64,000 bases of DNA from Paraburkholderia tropica (GCF_900109265.1 NZ_FNZM01000022.1:62001-126000); one strand, 5' to 3'; positions 1 to 9,355 are shown, counted from the first letter of the stretch. The notes: generated from the letters alone by a model not told the origin. Numbers and translations are program-made.

Positions 1-606
1 GCCGTGCCGCACAACTATATGCTCGGCGCGTTCACCTACGGCTGGTTCGCCGGAGAAAACGCCGCGGAATATGCTGCAAGCCGCGAACACGCGCCGCTCG
101 ATAGCGAGCAGGTCGAAGCCGAACGCGCGCGCATTTACGCGCCGCTCGAACGCGCGGACGGTTTCGCGCCCTCGCAAGTCGAATATAAATTGCGCCGCAT
201 GGTGAACGATTATCTGCAACCGCCGAAAGCGACGCGCAAAATGGAAATTGGCTTGCAACGCTTCGAGGCGATCGAAGAAGATATCGGCGCAATCAAGGCC
301 AACAATCCGCATGAATTGATGCGCGCGGCTGAAGTGCGTGCGATTCGCGACTGCGCGGAAATGGCCGCGCGCGCGTCGCTGTTTCGCACCGAGAGTCGCT
401 GGGGTCTGTATCACCATCGCGTGGACTTTCCGCAGCGCGACGACGAACAGTGGTTCTGCCACACGCATTTGCGCAAGGACGAAGCGGGCCGCATGGTCAG
501 CGAAAAGCGCCCCGTCGAGCCGTATATCGTGCCGGTTTCGAACGACGAGCGCGGCGCGTACGACCGCATGCGCATCCAACGCGAAGAAGCACTAGTCACG
601 CACTAA
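1..606 (+). CDS. AprA-like flavoprotein, C-terminal part (cut by window edge)
   Basis: The reading frame is open from the first base and ends at TAA 604-606, so only about 200 C-terminal residues are visible. They resemble the helical C-terminal part of the fumarate reductase/succinate dehydrogenase/adenylylsulfate reductase flavoprotein family: a capping helical region, then a WGLYHHRVDFP stretch. The FAD-binding part would lie upstream. A ferredoxin with AprB-like cysteine spacing follows 26 bp downstream, which supports an AprA-like subunit rather than a succinate dehydrogenase. Whether the substrate is APS/sulfite or something else cannot be decided here. The family call is fairly sure; the exact enzyme is not. 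Confidence 0.7.
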   Translation, partial: AVPHNYMLGAFTYGWFAGENAAEYAASREHAPLDSEQVEAERARIYAPLERADGFAPSQVEYKLRRMVNDYLQPPKATRKMEIGLQRFEAIEEDIGAIKANNPHELMRAAEVRAIRDCAEMAARASLFRTESRWGLYHHRVDFPQRDDEQWFCHTHLRKDEAGRMVSEKRPVEPYIVPVSNDERGAYDRMRIQREEALVTH

Positions 607-632
607 TCGCCGGCCGCCATCAGGAAACGATC

Positions 633-878
633 ATGAGCTTCACGCCCCACGACATTTTTCAGCGCAGCAGCGCGCCGGTGACCATCGACGAAGAACGCTG
701 CATTGCGGATAAAGGCTGCACGGTTTGCGTCGACGTCTGCCCGCTCGATCTACTCGCCATCGACACCTCGAAAGGCAAGGCATACATGCAATTCGACGAA
801 TGCTGGTATTGCATGCCCTGCGAGCGCGATTGCCCGACCGGCGCGGTGAAAGTCGATATTCCCTATCTGCTTCGATAG
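633..878 (+). CDS. AprB-like ferredoxin with two [4Fe-4S] clusters
   Basis: This is an 81-residue protein whose start is set by the AGGAAACG ribosome site just upstream of ATG 633. Two cysteine groups are visible: C-x5-C-x2-C-x3-CP (around CIADKGCTVCVDVCP) and C-x2-C-x2-C-x3-CP (CWYCMPCERDCP). Together they give eight ligands for two [4Fe-4S] clusters. The second group resembles the QCWECYSC motif of AprB, the electron-transfer subunit of APS reductase. It sits directly behind the flavoprotein gene and probably passes electrons to or from it in the cytoplasm. A longer in-frame extension upstream overlaps the flavoprotein gene and is rejected. Confidence 0.85.
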   Translation: MSFTPHDIFQRSSAPVTIDEERCIADKGCTVCVDVCPLDLLAIDTSKGKAYMQFDECWYCMPCERDCPTGAVKVDIPYLLR

Positions 879-936
879 CGATGGAGACGCATTCGACGAT
901 CGCCCGCCCATCGCCATTAATTAGCCATCCTGTTCA

Positions 937-1917
937 ATGATTGATCCGACTCTCACCGATCTGCCGCCCGAAGCCGCCGCCGTGCTCGCGCGGCTCGCCA
1001 GCGAAGACGCAACCGTGCGCCGGATTGCCGTGCTCGATATTGGCGACCTCCAAGCGCCCGAGCTTGTCGGCGTGCTCGTCGGCACGTTGCGCGACGACGC
1101 CGCGCCGGAGGTGCGCCGCGAAGCGGCCACCGTGCTGGCGTCGTGGGAAAGCGAAGACGTGACCGAAGCGCTCTGCGCTGCGCTGCTCGACGCCGACGAC
1201 AACGTGCGCGACGCGGCGGCGCAAGCGCTTTCGGAACTCAAGGACGCCACGTCCGCGCCGGTATTGCGCCGCTGGGCGCAGCGCCCCGAACCGTTCGTGC
1301 GGCGCGCGGCGCTACGCGGCCTGCGCGAGTTGCGTGACGCAAGCGCCTTCGAACCGGCGCTCGACGCACTCGCCGACACTCATGCCGACGTGCGCCTCGA
1401 AGCGGTAGCCGTGCTCGGCTGGCTCAAGGATGCGCGCGCCCTGCGACCGCTCGCCAACGTCGCCGCACACGACACGCAAGCGGTCGTGCGCCGCGCCGCC
1501 ACCGGCGCGCTGGGTTTCGGCCCGATCGACGACGCCACGCTCGGCGACGCCCTGCTGCATGCGCTGCGTGACGCCGACTGGCAGGTGCGCGAGGAAGCGG
1601 CCACCACGCTCGGCAAGCTGCCCGTGGCGCGCGCGCGCGATCCGCTGATCGCAGCGCTCGCGGACGATTACTGGCAAGTGCGCCTGCGTGCCGCGCGGGC
1701 GCTCGGTCGCATGGGAGACGTGCAGGCTGCGTCCGCCCTGATCGCGCTGCTCGACCACTCGATCAGCAATTTGCGCAAGGAAGCGGCGCTGGCGCTCGGC
1801 GAACTCGAGACGTCCGAGGTCATCGCGCCGTTGCGCGCGGCGCTCGAAGACCGCGATCCGGAAGTGCGCAAAGCGGTGCGCATCGCGTTGCAGCAGCGCG
1901 AAGGACGGACGCCGTGA
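937..1917 (+). CDS. HEAT-repeat (PBS lyase-type) protein
   Basis: The 326-residue protein is built almost wholly of about ten 30-residue HEAT-like repeats. Each carries a recurring pattern of the type DxxVRxxAAxxLG, for example WQVREEAATTLGKL and WQVRLRAARALGRM. It has no signal peptide or membrane segment. Such proteins are protein-binding scaffolds, and some act in maturing cofactor enzymes (phycobilin lyase relatives). It lies 58 bp after the ferredoxin, and its stop overlaps the next start (GTGA), so it is co-translated with the DUF971 protein. A role in assembling the flavoprotein/ferredoxin pair is plausible but inferred from position only. Confidence 0.85.
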   Translation: MIDPTLTDLPPEAAAVLARLASEDATVRRIAVLDIGDLQAPELVGVLVGTLRDDAAPEVRREAATVLASWESEDVTEALCAALLDADDNVRDAAAQALSELKDATSAPVLRRWAQRPEPFVRRAALRGLRELRDASAFEPALDALADTHADVRLEAVAVLGWLKDARALRPLANVAAHDTQAVVRRAATGALGFGPIDDATLGDALLHALRDADWQVREEAATTLGKLPVARARDPLIAALADDYWQVRLRAARALGRMGDVQAASALIALLDHSISNLRKEAALALGELETSEVIAPLRAALEDRDPEVRKAVRIALQQREGRTP

Positions 1918-2195
1918 ACGCGCCGGTCGAACTACGCCAGGCGCGCGACGCGCTCTCGCTGGTCTGGCCGAACGGCGACGTGCAGCGCATCGCGCACGCC
2001 GCGTTGCGGCGCGCCTGCCCGTGCTCGGCGTGCAGAAGCACGCGCCTCGCAGGCGGCGTAATCGACGTCGCCGACGATGTCACGGTGCGCGATATTGCGC
2101 CGATGGGTTACGGCGTGCAACTCGTATTCAGCGACGGCCACGATCGCGGCATTTTTCCGTGGCCCTGGTTCGAAGCGTTCAGCGCAAACGGCTAA
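1914..2195 (+). CDS. DUF971 (GBBH-like N-terminal domain) protein
   Basis: This 93-residue protein starts at GTG 1914, which overlaps the TGA of the HEAT gene by four bases. The visible pattern (LVWPNGDVQRI, LRRACPCSAC, then GYGVQLVFSDGHDRGIFPWPW) is the DUF971/GBBH N-terminal fold. That fold is also found fused to Fe-S proteins of the Mrp/ApbC group and in gamma-butyrobetaine hydroxylase, where it binds zinc. Three cysteines (CPCSAC) may bind metal. It ends the four-gene operon and faces the next gene tail to tail 16 bp away. A role in Fe-S handling for this operon is an inference. Confidence 0.8.
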   Translation: MNAPVELRQARDALSLVWPNGDVQRIAHAALRRACPCSACRSTRLAGGVIDVADDVTVRDIAPMGYGVQLVFSDGHDRGIFPWPWFEAFSANG

Positions 2196-2211
2196 ACGCG
2201 GTTGCCGTTCT

Positions 2212-2607
2212 TCAGTCTTCGCACTTGATGTCCTGCTTGCGCACGACGATGATCGCCGGAAACGTGCCGTGTTCCAGCTCGATCTTCGCGACCACGGTGG
2301 TCGTCACGCTGTCGCTGTCGTCATAAATGCTGACTTTATCGTTGCGCAGATTCGTGAGACCCACGCAATTCTTCGCGCGGCTATCGTCGGTGACGTCGCA
2401 CTGGATCTGGTGGTCCGAGAAGTATTTGTAGCGATCGCGCTCGGGCAGCGCGAGGTACTCGCTCATGCTCGACGCCGCGCCGCCCACGCCGCTGACGGTG
2501 CCGATCGAGCACGATTGTTGCGCCGCGTTACCGGCGCCTTGCGCGTAGGCGAGCGTGGCGCCAGTCATCGAAAGCGTGGCGAGAGCGAAGGCGGGAAAGA
2601 ATTTCAT
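2212..2607 (-). CDS. Secreted hypothetical protein
   Basis: The 131-residue protein begins at ATG 2607 (MKFFPAFALATLS). It has a typical signal peptide ending near AYA-QG at about residue 22. The mature part is small and acidic and holds cysteines in QQSCSIG, HQIQCDV, AKNCVGL and DIKCED, which suggests two disulfides in the periplasm. No family was recognised. An upstream in-frame ATG would hide the signal peptide behind a charged extension, so the inner start was chosen. The gene stands alone, convergent with the DUF971 gene and divergent from the exporter gene. Confidence 0.65.
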   Translation of the reverse strand: MKFFPAFALATLSMTGATLAYAQGAGNAAQQSCSIGTVSGVGGAASSMSEYLALPERDRYKYFSDHQIQCDVTDDSRAKNCVGLTNLRNDKVSIYDDSDSVTTTVVAKIELEHGTFPAIIVVRKQDIKCED

Positions 2608-2762
2608 GGCGCGCATGCGTTTGCAATACCGGAAGTGAGTCGAAGTGAGGCATTGTAATGGCATCGCGCAGGCGCGGCCCGCAGGCGCACATGGACTTGC
2701 CAGCCGCGCGGCGAATGGTCATGCTTGCGGCTGATCCGAACCCACGCCCGCCAAACGCCTTC

Positions 2763-4157
2763 ATGACCGATCCGCATTCACGCCCCACTGCGGCGGACCG
2801 CATCGCCCCCGCCGTCTGGAAAGTCGCGGCGGTGGTGTCGCTCGGCTCGTTCATGTCGCAAATGGACTCGACGCTCGTGAGCGTGTCGCTGTCCACCATC
2901 GGCCACGCACTTGACGCGCATCTCGCCTCCGCGCAATGGATCGTGACCGGCTACCTGCTGGCGATGGCGCTCACGCTGCCGCTCAACGGCTGGCTCGTCG
3001 ACCGTGTCGGCGCAAAACGCCTGTACGTATTCTGCTTTTCCACCTTCACGTTCGCTTCGGCGCTGTGCGGCCTCGCGCACAGCATGAGCGCGCTGATCGC
3101 GGCGCGGCTCTTTCAGGGGCTGATCGCGGGCATCCTCGTGCCGATGGCGCAGATGATGATCGGACGCGTCGCGGGTAAACATCTCGAACGCGTGATGGGT
3201 TACGCCACGCTGCCGATTCTGCTCGGGCCGATACTCGGTCCGATGCTGGCCGGTGCGATTCTCGCGCGCGCCGAATGGCCGTGGCTCTTTTTCGTCAATG
3301 TACCGATTGGCGCGATGGGTGTGGCGATGGCCTGGCGTTTGCTGCCGCGCGATGCGGATACGCACGCGCGGCGCAACTTCGATTTCCTCGGCTTCGCGCT
3401 GATTTCGCCGGGCCTCGTCGCGCTCGTGTATGGCTTGCAGAACGCCGCGCGCGGCGAGGGACAACGCTGCGTGCTCGCGGGTGCGCTGTTGCTCGCGGCA
3501 TTCATCGCGTACTCGCTGCGCAAGCGCGACGCCGCGCTCATCGACGTGCGTATTTTCTCCACGCGGGTCTTTTCGATTGCCGCCGTCACGCAATGCTGCG
3601 CGAACGGCATGCTGTTCGGACGCCAGCTCGTCGTGCCACTGTATTTGATGCTGGCGTGCGGACTGAGCGCGGCGCAGGCGGGCACGCTGCTCGCAGCGAC
3701 GGGCGTCGGCATGATGGCCGCGTTCGCGGTGCTCGGGCCATTGACGCAGAAGTTCGGCTGCCGCGCGCTGGCTGCCGGCGGCGCGCTGCTCGCTTGCGTG
3801 GCCACGCTCGTGTTGGCGTGGATGGCCGCGCACACGTATTCCACGGCGTGGGCGTTCGCGAGTCTGGTGCTCGCCGGATTCGGCCAGGGCACGATTAGCG
3901 TGCCGTCGATTTCGGCGGCTTACGCCTCGTTGCCGAAAGCGAATTTGCCGACCGCCAACACTGCGTTGAACATCGCGCAGCGCATCGGCGGCCCGCTCGC
4001 GACGACGATGATTTCGCTGACCGTTGCGCTCGCGATGCGCGACACGTCGGTCGCGCAGTCACAGCATTTCGTGCCCGCGTTCGTGTTGCTCGCCGCGCTG
4101 CACGGCCTGTGTCTGCTCGCGACGCTGGGCCTGCCGGTGCGTGTGATTCGGCAATAA
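2763..4157 (+). CDS. MFS multidrug exporter, DHA2 (EmrB/QacA) type
   Basis: This is a 464-residue integral membrane protein of the proton-driven drug:H+ antiporter family with 14 helices. Visible hallmarks are DSTLVSVSLSTIG in the first helix region, the motif A-like loop GWLVDRVGAKRLY, and the motif C-like segment LPILLGPILGPMLAG that is typical of exporters. The start at 2763 was chosen because the coding signal and the hydrophobic pattern begin there. The longer frame from 2658 reads into the leader region of the divergent gene. No periplasmic adaptor (EmrA) gene lies beside it, so it may act alone in the inner membrane. The substrate is unknown. Confidence 0.85.
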   Translation: MTDPHSRPTAADRIAPAVWKVAAVVSLGSFMSQMDSTLVSVSLSTIGHALDAHLASAQWIVTGYLLAMALTLPLNGWLVDRVGAKRLYVFCFSTFTFASALCGLAHSMSALIAARLFQGLIAGILVPMAQMMIGRVAGKHLERVMGYATLPILLGPILGPMLAGAILARAEWPWLFFVNVPIGAMGVAMAWRLLPRDADTHARRNFDFLGFALISPGLVALVYGLQNAARGEGQRCVLAGALLLAAFIAYSLRKRDAALIDVRIFSTRVFSIAAVTQCCANGMLFGRQLVVPLYLMLACGLSAAQAGTLLAATGVGMMAAFAVLGPLTQKFGCRALAAGGALLACVATLVLAWMAAHTYSTAWAFASLVLAGFGQGTISVPSISAAYASLPKANLPTANTALNIAQRIGGPLATTMISLTVALAMRDTSVAQSQHFVPAFVLLAALHGLCLLATLGLPVRVIRQ

Positions 4158-4161
4158 GCGC

Positions 4162-5022
4162 TTATGAATGCGACAGCGCCGCGTCCGCCTCTTCGTGCTC
4201 AAGCGGCTTCGTCGCGCCCTTCACCGCAATCCCCGCAGCCGCCAGCGCGTCGCCCGCATGTTCACGCAGATCGTCGGTCGCAAACACCGCGTCGGGGTTT
4301 CGCACCCACACGCTCATGCGCAGCCGAACGCCGCCGTCTTCCGGATAACGATCGACGACGATCGCCGGTGCGAGCGTCGTGCCCGCCAGCACGCGCGGTT
4401 CGTCGGCGATCATTTTCTTGAGCGCGCCAATCGCCGCATCGACCTGTTCGCGCCGCGCGAGATCGATCGTCACGTCTATGCGCTGCGTGCCGCCGCTGCT
4501 GTAGTTGATGACCGGATTGCTCCAGATCTGACTGTTCGGCACAAACACGGCGTTGCCGTCGCCGCGTTCGATACGCGTCGTGAACAGTCCCACTTCGCGC
4601 ACGATGCCCGCCGCCGCGCCGCTGCCTTCGATCACGTCGCCCGCGCGAAACGGCCGCAAAAAAAGCAGCATGATGCCCGCCGCGATGTTCTGCAGCGTGC
4701 CTTGCAGCGCGAGCCCGATGGCCAGACCCGCCGCGCCGAGCGCCGCGAGCACGCTCGCCGTTGCAATGCCCACTTCGCTCAGCGCGGCCACGATCGCGAT
4801 CACGCGCACGGCCCACGCCATGATGCCGGCGAGCATCGGTGCGAGCGTCGGGTCCGCGTGCGAGCGCGCCAGCATGTGCTCGGACAGTTGCGCCACGCGA
4901 TTCGAAATCCACCAGCCCACTGCGAGGATCAGCGCCGCCACGACCAGATGCACGACATCGTGCGTCGCCGAATCGAGCAGCGTAGGCTGCAAATGAAACA
5001 GTCGATTGAAAAAATCTTCCAT
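4162..5022 (-). CDS. Small-conductance mechanosensitive channel (MscS family)
   Basis: The 286-residue protein has three N-terminal membrane segments (about residues 20-45, 65-90 and 90-130). A glycine/alanine-rich pore-lining helix (LAALGAAGLAIGLALQGTLQN) precedes the beta-domain signature FVPNSQIWSNPVINYS. The length matches Escherichia coli MscS (286). It would release solutes through the inner membrane on hypo-osmotic shock. It is monocistronic and tail to tail with the exporter gene, with 4 bp between the two stops. A MscS identity is secure; whether it is the main paralogue of the cell is unknown. Confidence 0.9.
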   Translation of the reverse strand: MEDFFNRLFHLQPTLLDSATHDVVHLVVAALILAVGWWISNRVAQLSEHMLARSHADPTLAPMLAGIMAWAVRVIAIVAALSEVGIATASVLAALGAAGLAIGLALQGTLQNIAAGIMLLFLRPFRAGDVIEGSGAAAGIVREVGLFTTRIERGDGNAVFVPNSQIWSNPVINYSSGGTQRIDVTIDLARREQVDAAIGALKKMIADEPRVLAGTTLAPAIVVDRYPEDGGVRLRMSVWVRNPDAVFATDDLREHAGDALAAAGIAVKGATKPLEHEEADAALSHS

Positions 5023-5231
5023 GGTCGATCACCAGCCCGTTGCAAAAAATTGCGCAAAAAGGACGCGAGCCTGCACTGCACCCCACGCCGCGTAACGCGG
5101 CGATCAAACGGGGCCAGTCTGCAAGCTCGCACTGGTGATATCGGAGCAGGTCCCATGCCTGCGTCTTTCGATGCGGTTACATCATTCGATACACGCGCCG
5201 CACACGCGTTTCGTGAACAGCCTTCAGATCC

Positions 5232-6773
5232 TTACTCTGCGTATTCACGATTGGCCGCGAAATTGGGCACGCTTTCGTGTTCTTTGCGTTCTTCGCGCAC
5301 AACACGCGTGCCGCGCACGAAGCGTCGGCCGTGCGGGCCATACACCGCTTCCGGTTCCGGAAAGAGCGACAGCATCGCGAGATACAGCAGGCCGCCGACC
5401 GCGAACGAAATCGGCACGCTCAGATCGCAGCCGCCCGCCAGCGAGCCGAGCGGCCCGACGAACTGACCCGGCAGATTCACAAACGAGAGGCCAATGAATG
5501 CAGCAGGCAGCCACGCACCCATCGCACGCAGATTCCAGCCGCGCGTGAACCAGTAATGACCGCCGCGACCGCCGCGATTGAAGACCTGCAGATCGTCGGC
5601 GAGATAGAAGCCGCGTCGCTGCATGAAGCCGATCACCATGATCGCCATCCACGGGCAGCTGAACGTGCAGATGAGCGTCGAGAACGTCGACACGCTTTCC
5701 ACCAGATTGAACGCGAAGCGGCCGATGAAGATGAACGCAATCGCCAGCGTGCCGATCAGCAGCGTGGCGCGCACGCGGTTGAGGAACTTCGGGAACATGC
5801 TCGACATGTCGAGGCCCGTGCCGTACAGCGCGGTCGTGCCCGTCGACATGCCGCCGATAATCGCGATCAGGCACATCGGCAACAGGAACCAGCGCGGCGA
5901 CACGGCCAGCAGCCCGCCCACATAATCGTTCGACGTGATGTAGCTCGGTGCGTGCGTGGCGATGATAGTCGCCGTCGCCAGGCCGAAGAAGAACGGCACG
6001 AAGGTCGCGATCTGCGCGGCGTAGACGGCGCCCATCACGCGGCGACGCGGAATGGTCTCGGGAATGTAGCGCGCCCAGTCGCCGAGCGTCGAAGCGAACG
6101 ACACCGGATTGCTCAGCGCCACCAGCGTCGCGCCGATGAAAGCCGCCCAGAATCCCGCGCTGCCTTGTTGCAGCGTGCCCGCGTAGTGAAAATCGAAAGT
6201 CTTCGCGAAGGCGAAGGCGCCGAGAATGAACATCAAACTCGCGGCCCACACGGCGATCTTGTTCACCCACAGCATGAAGCGGAAACCGTAGATGCACACG
6301 ACCAGCACGAGCACGGCGAACACCATGTAAGCCGAGCCGAGCGTCCAGCCGTTCACGGGCACGCCCACCATGTTGTGCGCGCCGCCGACGAGCGCATCGC
6401 CCGAACTCCACACCGCGAGCGAGAAGAACGCAATCGAGGTGAGCAGCGCGAGAAACGAGCCGACGATCCGGCCATGAATGCCGAAGTGCGCGCCCGACGA
6501 AACCGGATCGCTGGTGCCGTTACGCGGACCGAACGAACTCATCGGCGCGAGCATGAAGGTGCCCGCCAGGACGCCGATCACGATCGACCAGAGGCTCGCC
6601 TGAAACGACAGCCCGACGAGCACCGGAAACGCGCCCAGGACGGAAGTCGAAAAGGTATTGCAGCCGCCGAACAGCAGCCGGAAAAGATCGATGGGACGCG
6701 CGTAGCGCGAAACGTCGGGAATGCGTTCGAAACCGAATGTTTCGATCTGCGTAATGCTCGTGTTGTCAGCCAT
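5232..6773 (-). CDS. NCS1-type purine/cytosine permease-like transporter
   Basis: This 513-residue inner-membrane symporter of the nucleobase:cation symporter-1 family has about 12 hydrophobic helices. It starts at ATG 6773, behind a clear AAGGAG site. The N-terminal signature region GAHFGIHGRIVGSFLA and the helix with YIPETIPRRR fit the family. A homologue of this family lies beside the guanidinobutyrase gene gbuA in Pseudomonas aeruginosa, and the same genes occur here. Uptake of a guanidino compound or amine is therefore as likely as a nucleobase. The substrate is inferred from context only. It lies at the far end of the minus-strand arm of the catabolic block. Confidence 0.85.
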   Translation of the reverse strand: MADNTSITQIETFGFERIPDVSRYARPIDLFRLLFGGCNTFSTSVLGAFPVLVGLSFQASLWSIVIGVLAGTFMLAPMSSFGPRNGTSDPVSSGAHFGIHGRIVGSFLALLTSIAFFSLAVWSSGDALVGGAHNMVGVPVNGWTLGSAYMVFAVLVLVVCIYGFRFMLWVNKIAVWAASLMFILGAFAFAKTFDFHYAGTLQQGSAGFWAAFIGATLVALSNPVSFASTLGDWARYIPETIPRRRVMGAVYAAQIATFVPFFFGLATATIIATHAPSYITSNDYVGGLLAVSPRWFLLPMCLIAIIGGMSTGTTALYGTGLDMSSMFPKFLNRVRATLLIGTLAIAFIFIGRFAFNLVESVSTFSTLICTFSCPWMAIMVIGFMQRRGFYLADDLQVFNRGGRGGHYWFTRGWNLRAMGAWLPAAFIGLSFVNLPGQFVGPLGSLAGGCDLSVPISFAVGGLLYLAMLSLFPEPEAVYGPHGRRFVRGTRVVREERKEHESVPNFAANREYAE

Positions 6774-6930
6774 GTGTCTCACTCCTTGCGCATCGATGCG
6801 ATGCGCTGTCTTCACCTTGACGGTCACTCTAAATCACGCGAGTGCGCGCCATATTGCGTATTCGAAACGTTCACATCACGCGTGGCCAATGTATCGATGC
6901 GGGCGCGATACAGCGGCCACGCGGTGCTTC

Positions 6931-7854
6931 TCAGGCCGCCGCGCGCTCCCCTCCGTGCGCGCCATAAACGTTGAGCAAGTCCTCGCAAAACGCGCGCACG
7001 ATGGGCTTGTCGACGGTGCCGCGTTTGGTCGCGAGATGCAGCGGCACGTCGAAGCCGAAGGCCGCGCGTCCGAGCACGCGTATCAGGCCGCGCTGTTCGA
7101 ACGGCTCCGCGTGATGCTCGGGCAGATAGCCGAGATGACTGCCCGAGAGAATCAGCACCGTGGCCGCGTCGATGCTGTCCGCGATAGCCGTGACCTGGCG
7201 CTCGCCGATGCTCGCGAGTTCCTCGGGCACCGGATAGCTGCGCCAGATCCAGTCATGCGTGCGCAGATCGTCGAGCGTCGCGTTGGGCGCTTCGTGAAAG
7301 AGCGAATGCCCGCGCCCGCAGCAGATCACCTGACGCTCGCTGAAAAGTTCGGTGTAATCGAGCCCCGGCACGCGATGCCAGAAGTAACCAATCGCCAGAT
7401 CGAGCTGATGATTGACGAGGCTTTCTTCAAGCTCTTGCGGCGGCGCGACGCGCATGGCGAAACGCACGGCCTGATCGCGCTTGCGAAACGCGCCGATCGC
7501 TTCCGCGAGGCGCGCGTTCTCCACATGCGAGGCCTGGCCGATCAAGCCGATCGACAGCGTGCCGACCAGCTTGCGATCGATGTCACGCACCTGCGCGACG
7601 AATTGCGAGGTCGCCGAAAGCAGCGCGCGCGCCGACGCCACGAAGCGCTCGCCTTTCGACGTGAGACGAAAGCCGCCGCGACCGCGCTCGCATAGCGTAA
7701 AGCCCACGCGCGCTTCGAGCGCCGAGAGCTGCGAGCTGATGGTGGACTGCCGCACGCCGAGTGTGGCTTCGGCGGCGGTGATGCCGCGCGCGTCCACGAC
7801 GGCCAGGAAGACCCGCACGAGTCGCAGGTCGAGATCGGAAGTATTGGAGAACAT
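6931..7854 (-). CDS. LysR-family transcriptional regulator
   Basis: The 307-residue protein has an N-terminal winged helix-turn-helix at residues 8-65, with the recognition region ITAAEATLGVRQSTISSQLS. A two-lobed effector-binding domain follows (about 95-300). It sits 19 bp after the FAD oxidoreductase gene on the same strand, so it may be co-transcribed with it, and upstream of the permease gene. Regulation of the permease and the guanidino-compound genes is the natural guess, as with gbuR next to gbuA in Pseudomonas. The ligand may be a guanidino acid. The family is certain; the regulon is inferred. Confidence 0.9.
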   Translation of the reverse strand: MFSNTSDLDLRLVRVFLAVVDARGITAAEATLGVRQSTISSQLSALEARVGFTLCERGRGGFRLTSKGERFVASARALLSATSQFVAQVRDIDRKLVGTLSIGLIGQASHVENARLAEAIGAFRKRDQAVRFAMRVAPPQELEESLVNHQLDLAIGYFWHRVPGLDYTELFSERQVICCGRGHSLFHEAPNATLDDLRTHDWIWRSYPVPEELASIGERQVTAIADSIDAATVLILSGSHLGYLPEHHAEPFEQRGLIRVLGRAAFGFDVPLHLATKRGTVDKPIVRAFCEDLLNVYGAHGGERAAA

Positions 7855-7873
7855 GCCGCTGCGCCGCCGTCAC

Positions 7874-9355
7874 TTACATGGGGAAACCCATCGCCTTGAT
7901 GCCCTTGATCCAGGCGCGCTTCCAGCCGCCTTCGGCATCGGCGCCGTCGAACGCATGGAAGGTCACTTTCGCGGCGAGCCAGCGCACCGGCTCCGGCGGG
8001 ATATACGTGGGGCTCTGATTGGCGATGTCGAGCGTGCGCTCGGGGCTCTGGCGATCGAACAGAATGTTCAGGCCCATGAACGCGCCGAAGCGGCTCGCGG
8101 CCACGCCGAAACCCGTGTAGCCCGCGACGAACACCGCCTTGTCGCCGAGATAACGCTTGGCGAACACCGAGCCGCGTGAGCAGTAATCGATCGGACCGCC
8201 CCACGCGTGCGAGAAACGCACGTCGCCGAGTTGCGGAAAGGTCTTGTAGAACGCCTGCGCGAGACGGTAATAGGTTTCGCGCTGCTGGTCCTGCTGCGGA
8301 TCCGGATTGCCGTCGAAGTGATAGCTCACCAGGCCGCCGAAAATGATGTTGTTGTTCTTCGTGAGGCGGAAATAATTGAGCTGCGTGCGCGTGTCGTAAA
8401 TGCCCTGGCGATTCTTCCAGCCGATGCGCGCGAGTTGTTCGTCGGTGAGCGGCTCGGTGGCGAGCACGTGATCGCGCACCTGCAGCACGCGGCGGTTGAT
8501 ATCGGCGATGCCCACCTTCGCGGTGCCGCTGCCGAACAGCACGCGCTTCGCGCGCACGCTGCCTTCGGGCGTCTTCACGAACACGCTCTCGCCTTCGTCG
8601 GTCACGCTCGTGAGCGGGCTGTGTTCGTAGAGCCGCACGCCGAGTTTGAGCGCCGCGCGCTTGAGTCCCCACGCGAGCTTCGCCGGATGCACGATGCCGC
8701 TGCGATTGCGCGACCAGAGCGCGCCCGCGAACAGCGGCGAATTCAGTTGCTCGCGCGTGGCCTGCTCGTCGAGCATCACGACGTTGTGGCCGTATTCGGT
8801 GTGCAGATCGTAATCGGCCTGCAGATGCGCGACGTGCTCGGGATCGACGGCCACGGTCATTTCGCCGTTCCATTCGATATCCGCGTCGATGTCGTAGCGC
8901 TTGAGCGTCTCTTCAAAACCGTCGAGATTGCGCTGGCCGAATTCTTCGAGTTCGGCGATGTCGTCGGGGAATACGCGCACTGCGTTCGGCAGGCCGTGCA
9001 TCACCGAAGTCGAGATGATGCCGCCCGCGCGGCCCGATGCGCCATGCGCGACCTGGCCCGCTTCGATCAGCACCACGTCGAGTTCCGGCATCTGCTCCTT
9101 CGCCTGCACCGCGGCCCACAAACCCGTGAAGCCGCCGCCGACGATCAGCAGATCGGCGCGCGTGTCGCTCGTTAGCTTCGGCTCGGCGGGCGGTTCGGCC
9201 GGATTGTCGAGCCAGTACGGAAACAGCCGGGTGCGGGCGAGCGCTTCTTCCACGCCCAGCGCGACCGGCTGGCGCGCGGCGGGACGTGCCGTGCCCGTAG
9301 CGACGCGCGCATCGGCGGGCATGCCCGCTTCGAAGAGTTGGGCGCGGTCATTCAT
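7874..9355 (-). CDS. FAD-dependent amine oxidoreductase (DAO family, PuuB/PauB-like)
   Basis: The 493-residue flavoprotein starts at ATG 9355 behind a GAGGAG site. The FAD dinucleotide-binding motif LLIVGGGFTGLWAA lies at about residues 50-65. DAO-fold hallmarks follow, including GASGRAGGIIS and, near the end, GYTGFGVAASRFGA. Members of this group, such as gamma-glutamylputrescine oxidase PuuB, oxidise primary amines to aldehydes. Next to guanidinobutyrase and an aldehyde dehydrogenase, a fitting reaction would be agmatine to 4-guanidinobutyraldehyde plus ammonia. That substrate is an inference; glycine-betaine-like or other amines remain possible. Confidence 0.85.
   Translation of the reverse strand: MNDRAQLFEAGMPADARVATGTARPAARQPVALGVEEALARTRLFPYWLDNPAEPPAEPKLTSDTRADLLIVGGGFTGLWAAVQAKEQMPELDVVLIEAGQVAHGASGRAGGIISTSVMHGLPNAVRVFPDDIAELEEFGQRNLDGFEETLKRYDIDADIEWNGEMTVAVDPEHVAHLQADYDLHTEYGHNVVMLDEQATREQLNSPLFAGALWSRNRSGIVHPAKLAWGLKRAALKLGVRLYEHSPLTSVTDEGESVFVKTPEGSVRAKRVLFGSGTAKVGIADINRRVLQVRDHVLATEPLTDEQLARIGWKNRQGIYDTRTQLNYFRLTKNNNIIFGGLVSYHFDGNPDPQQDQQRETYYRLAQAFYKTFPQLGDVRFSHAWGGPIDYCSRGSVFAKRYLGDKAVFVAGYTGFGVAASRFGAFMGLNILFDRQSPERTLDIANQSPTYIPPEPVRWLAAKVTFHAFDGADAEGGWKRAWIKGIKAMGFPM

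Noticed and set aside
4168..6974. Long Arg/His-rich plus-strand frames opposite the MscS and permease genes
   Set aside because: Same reason: compositional shadows of well-recognised membrane protein genes with clear ribosome sites on the other strand.
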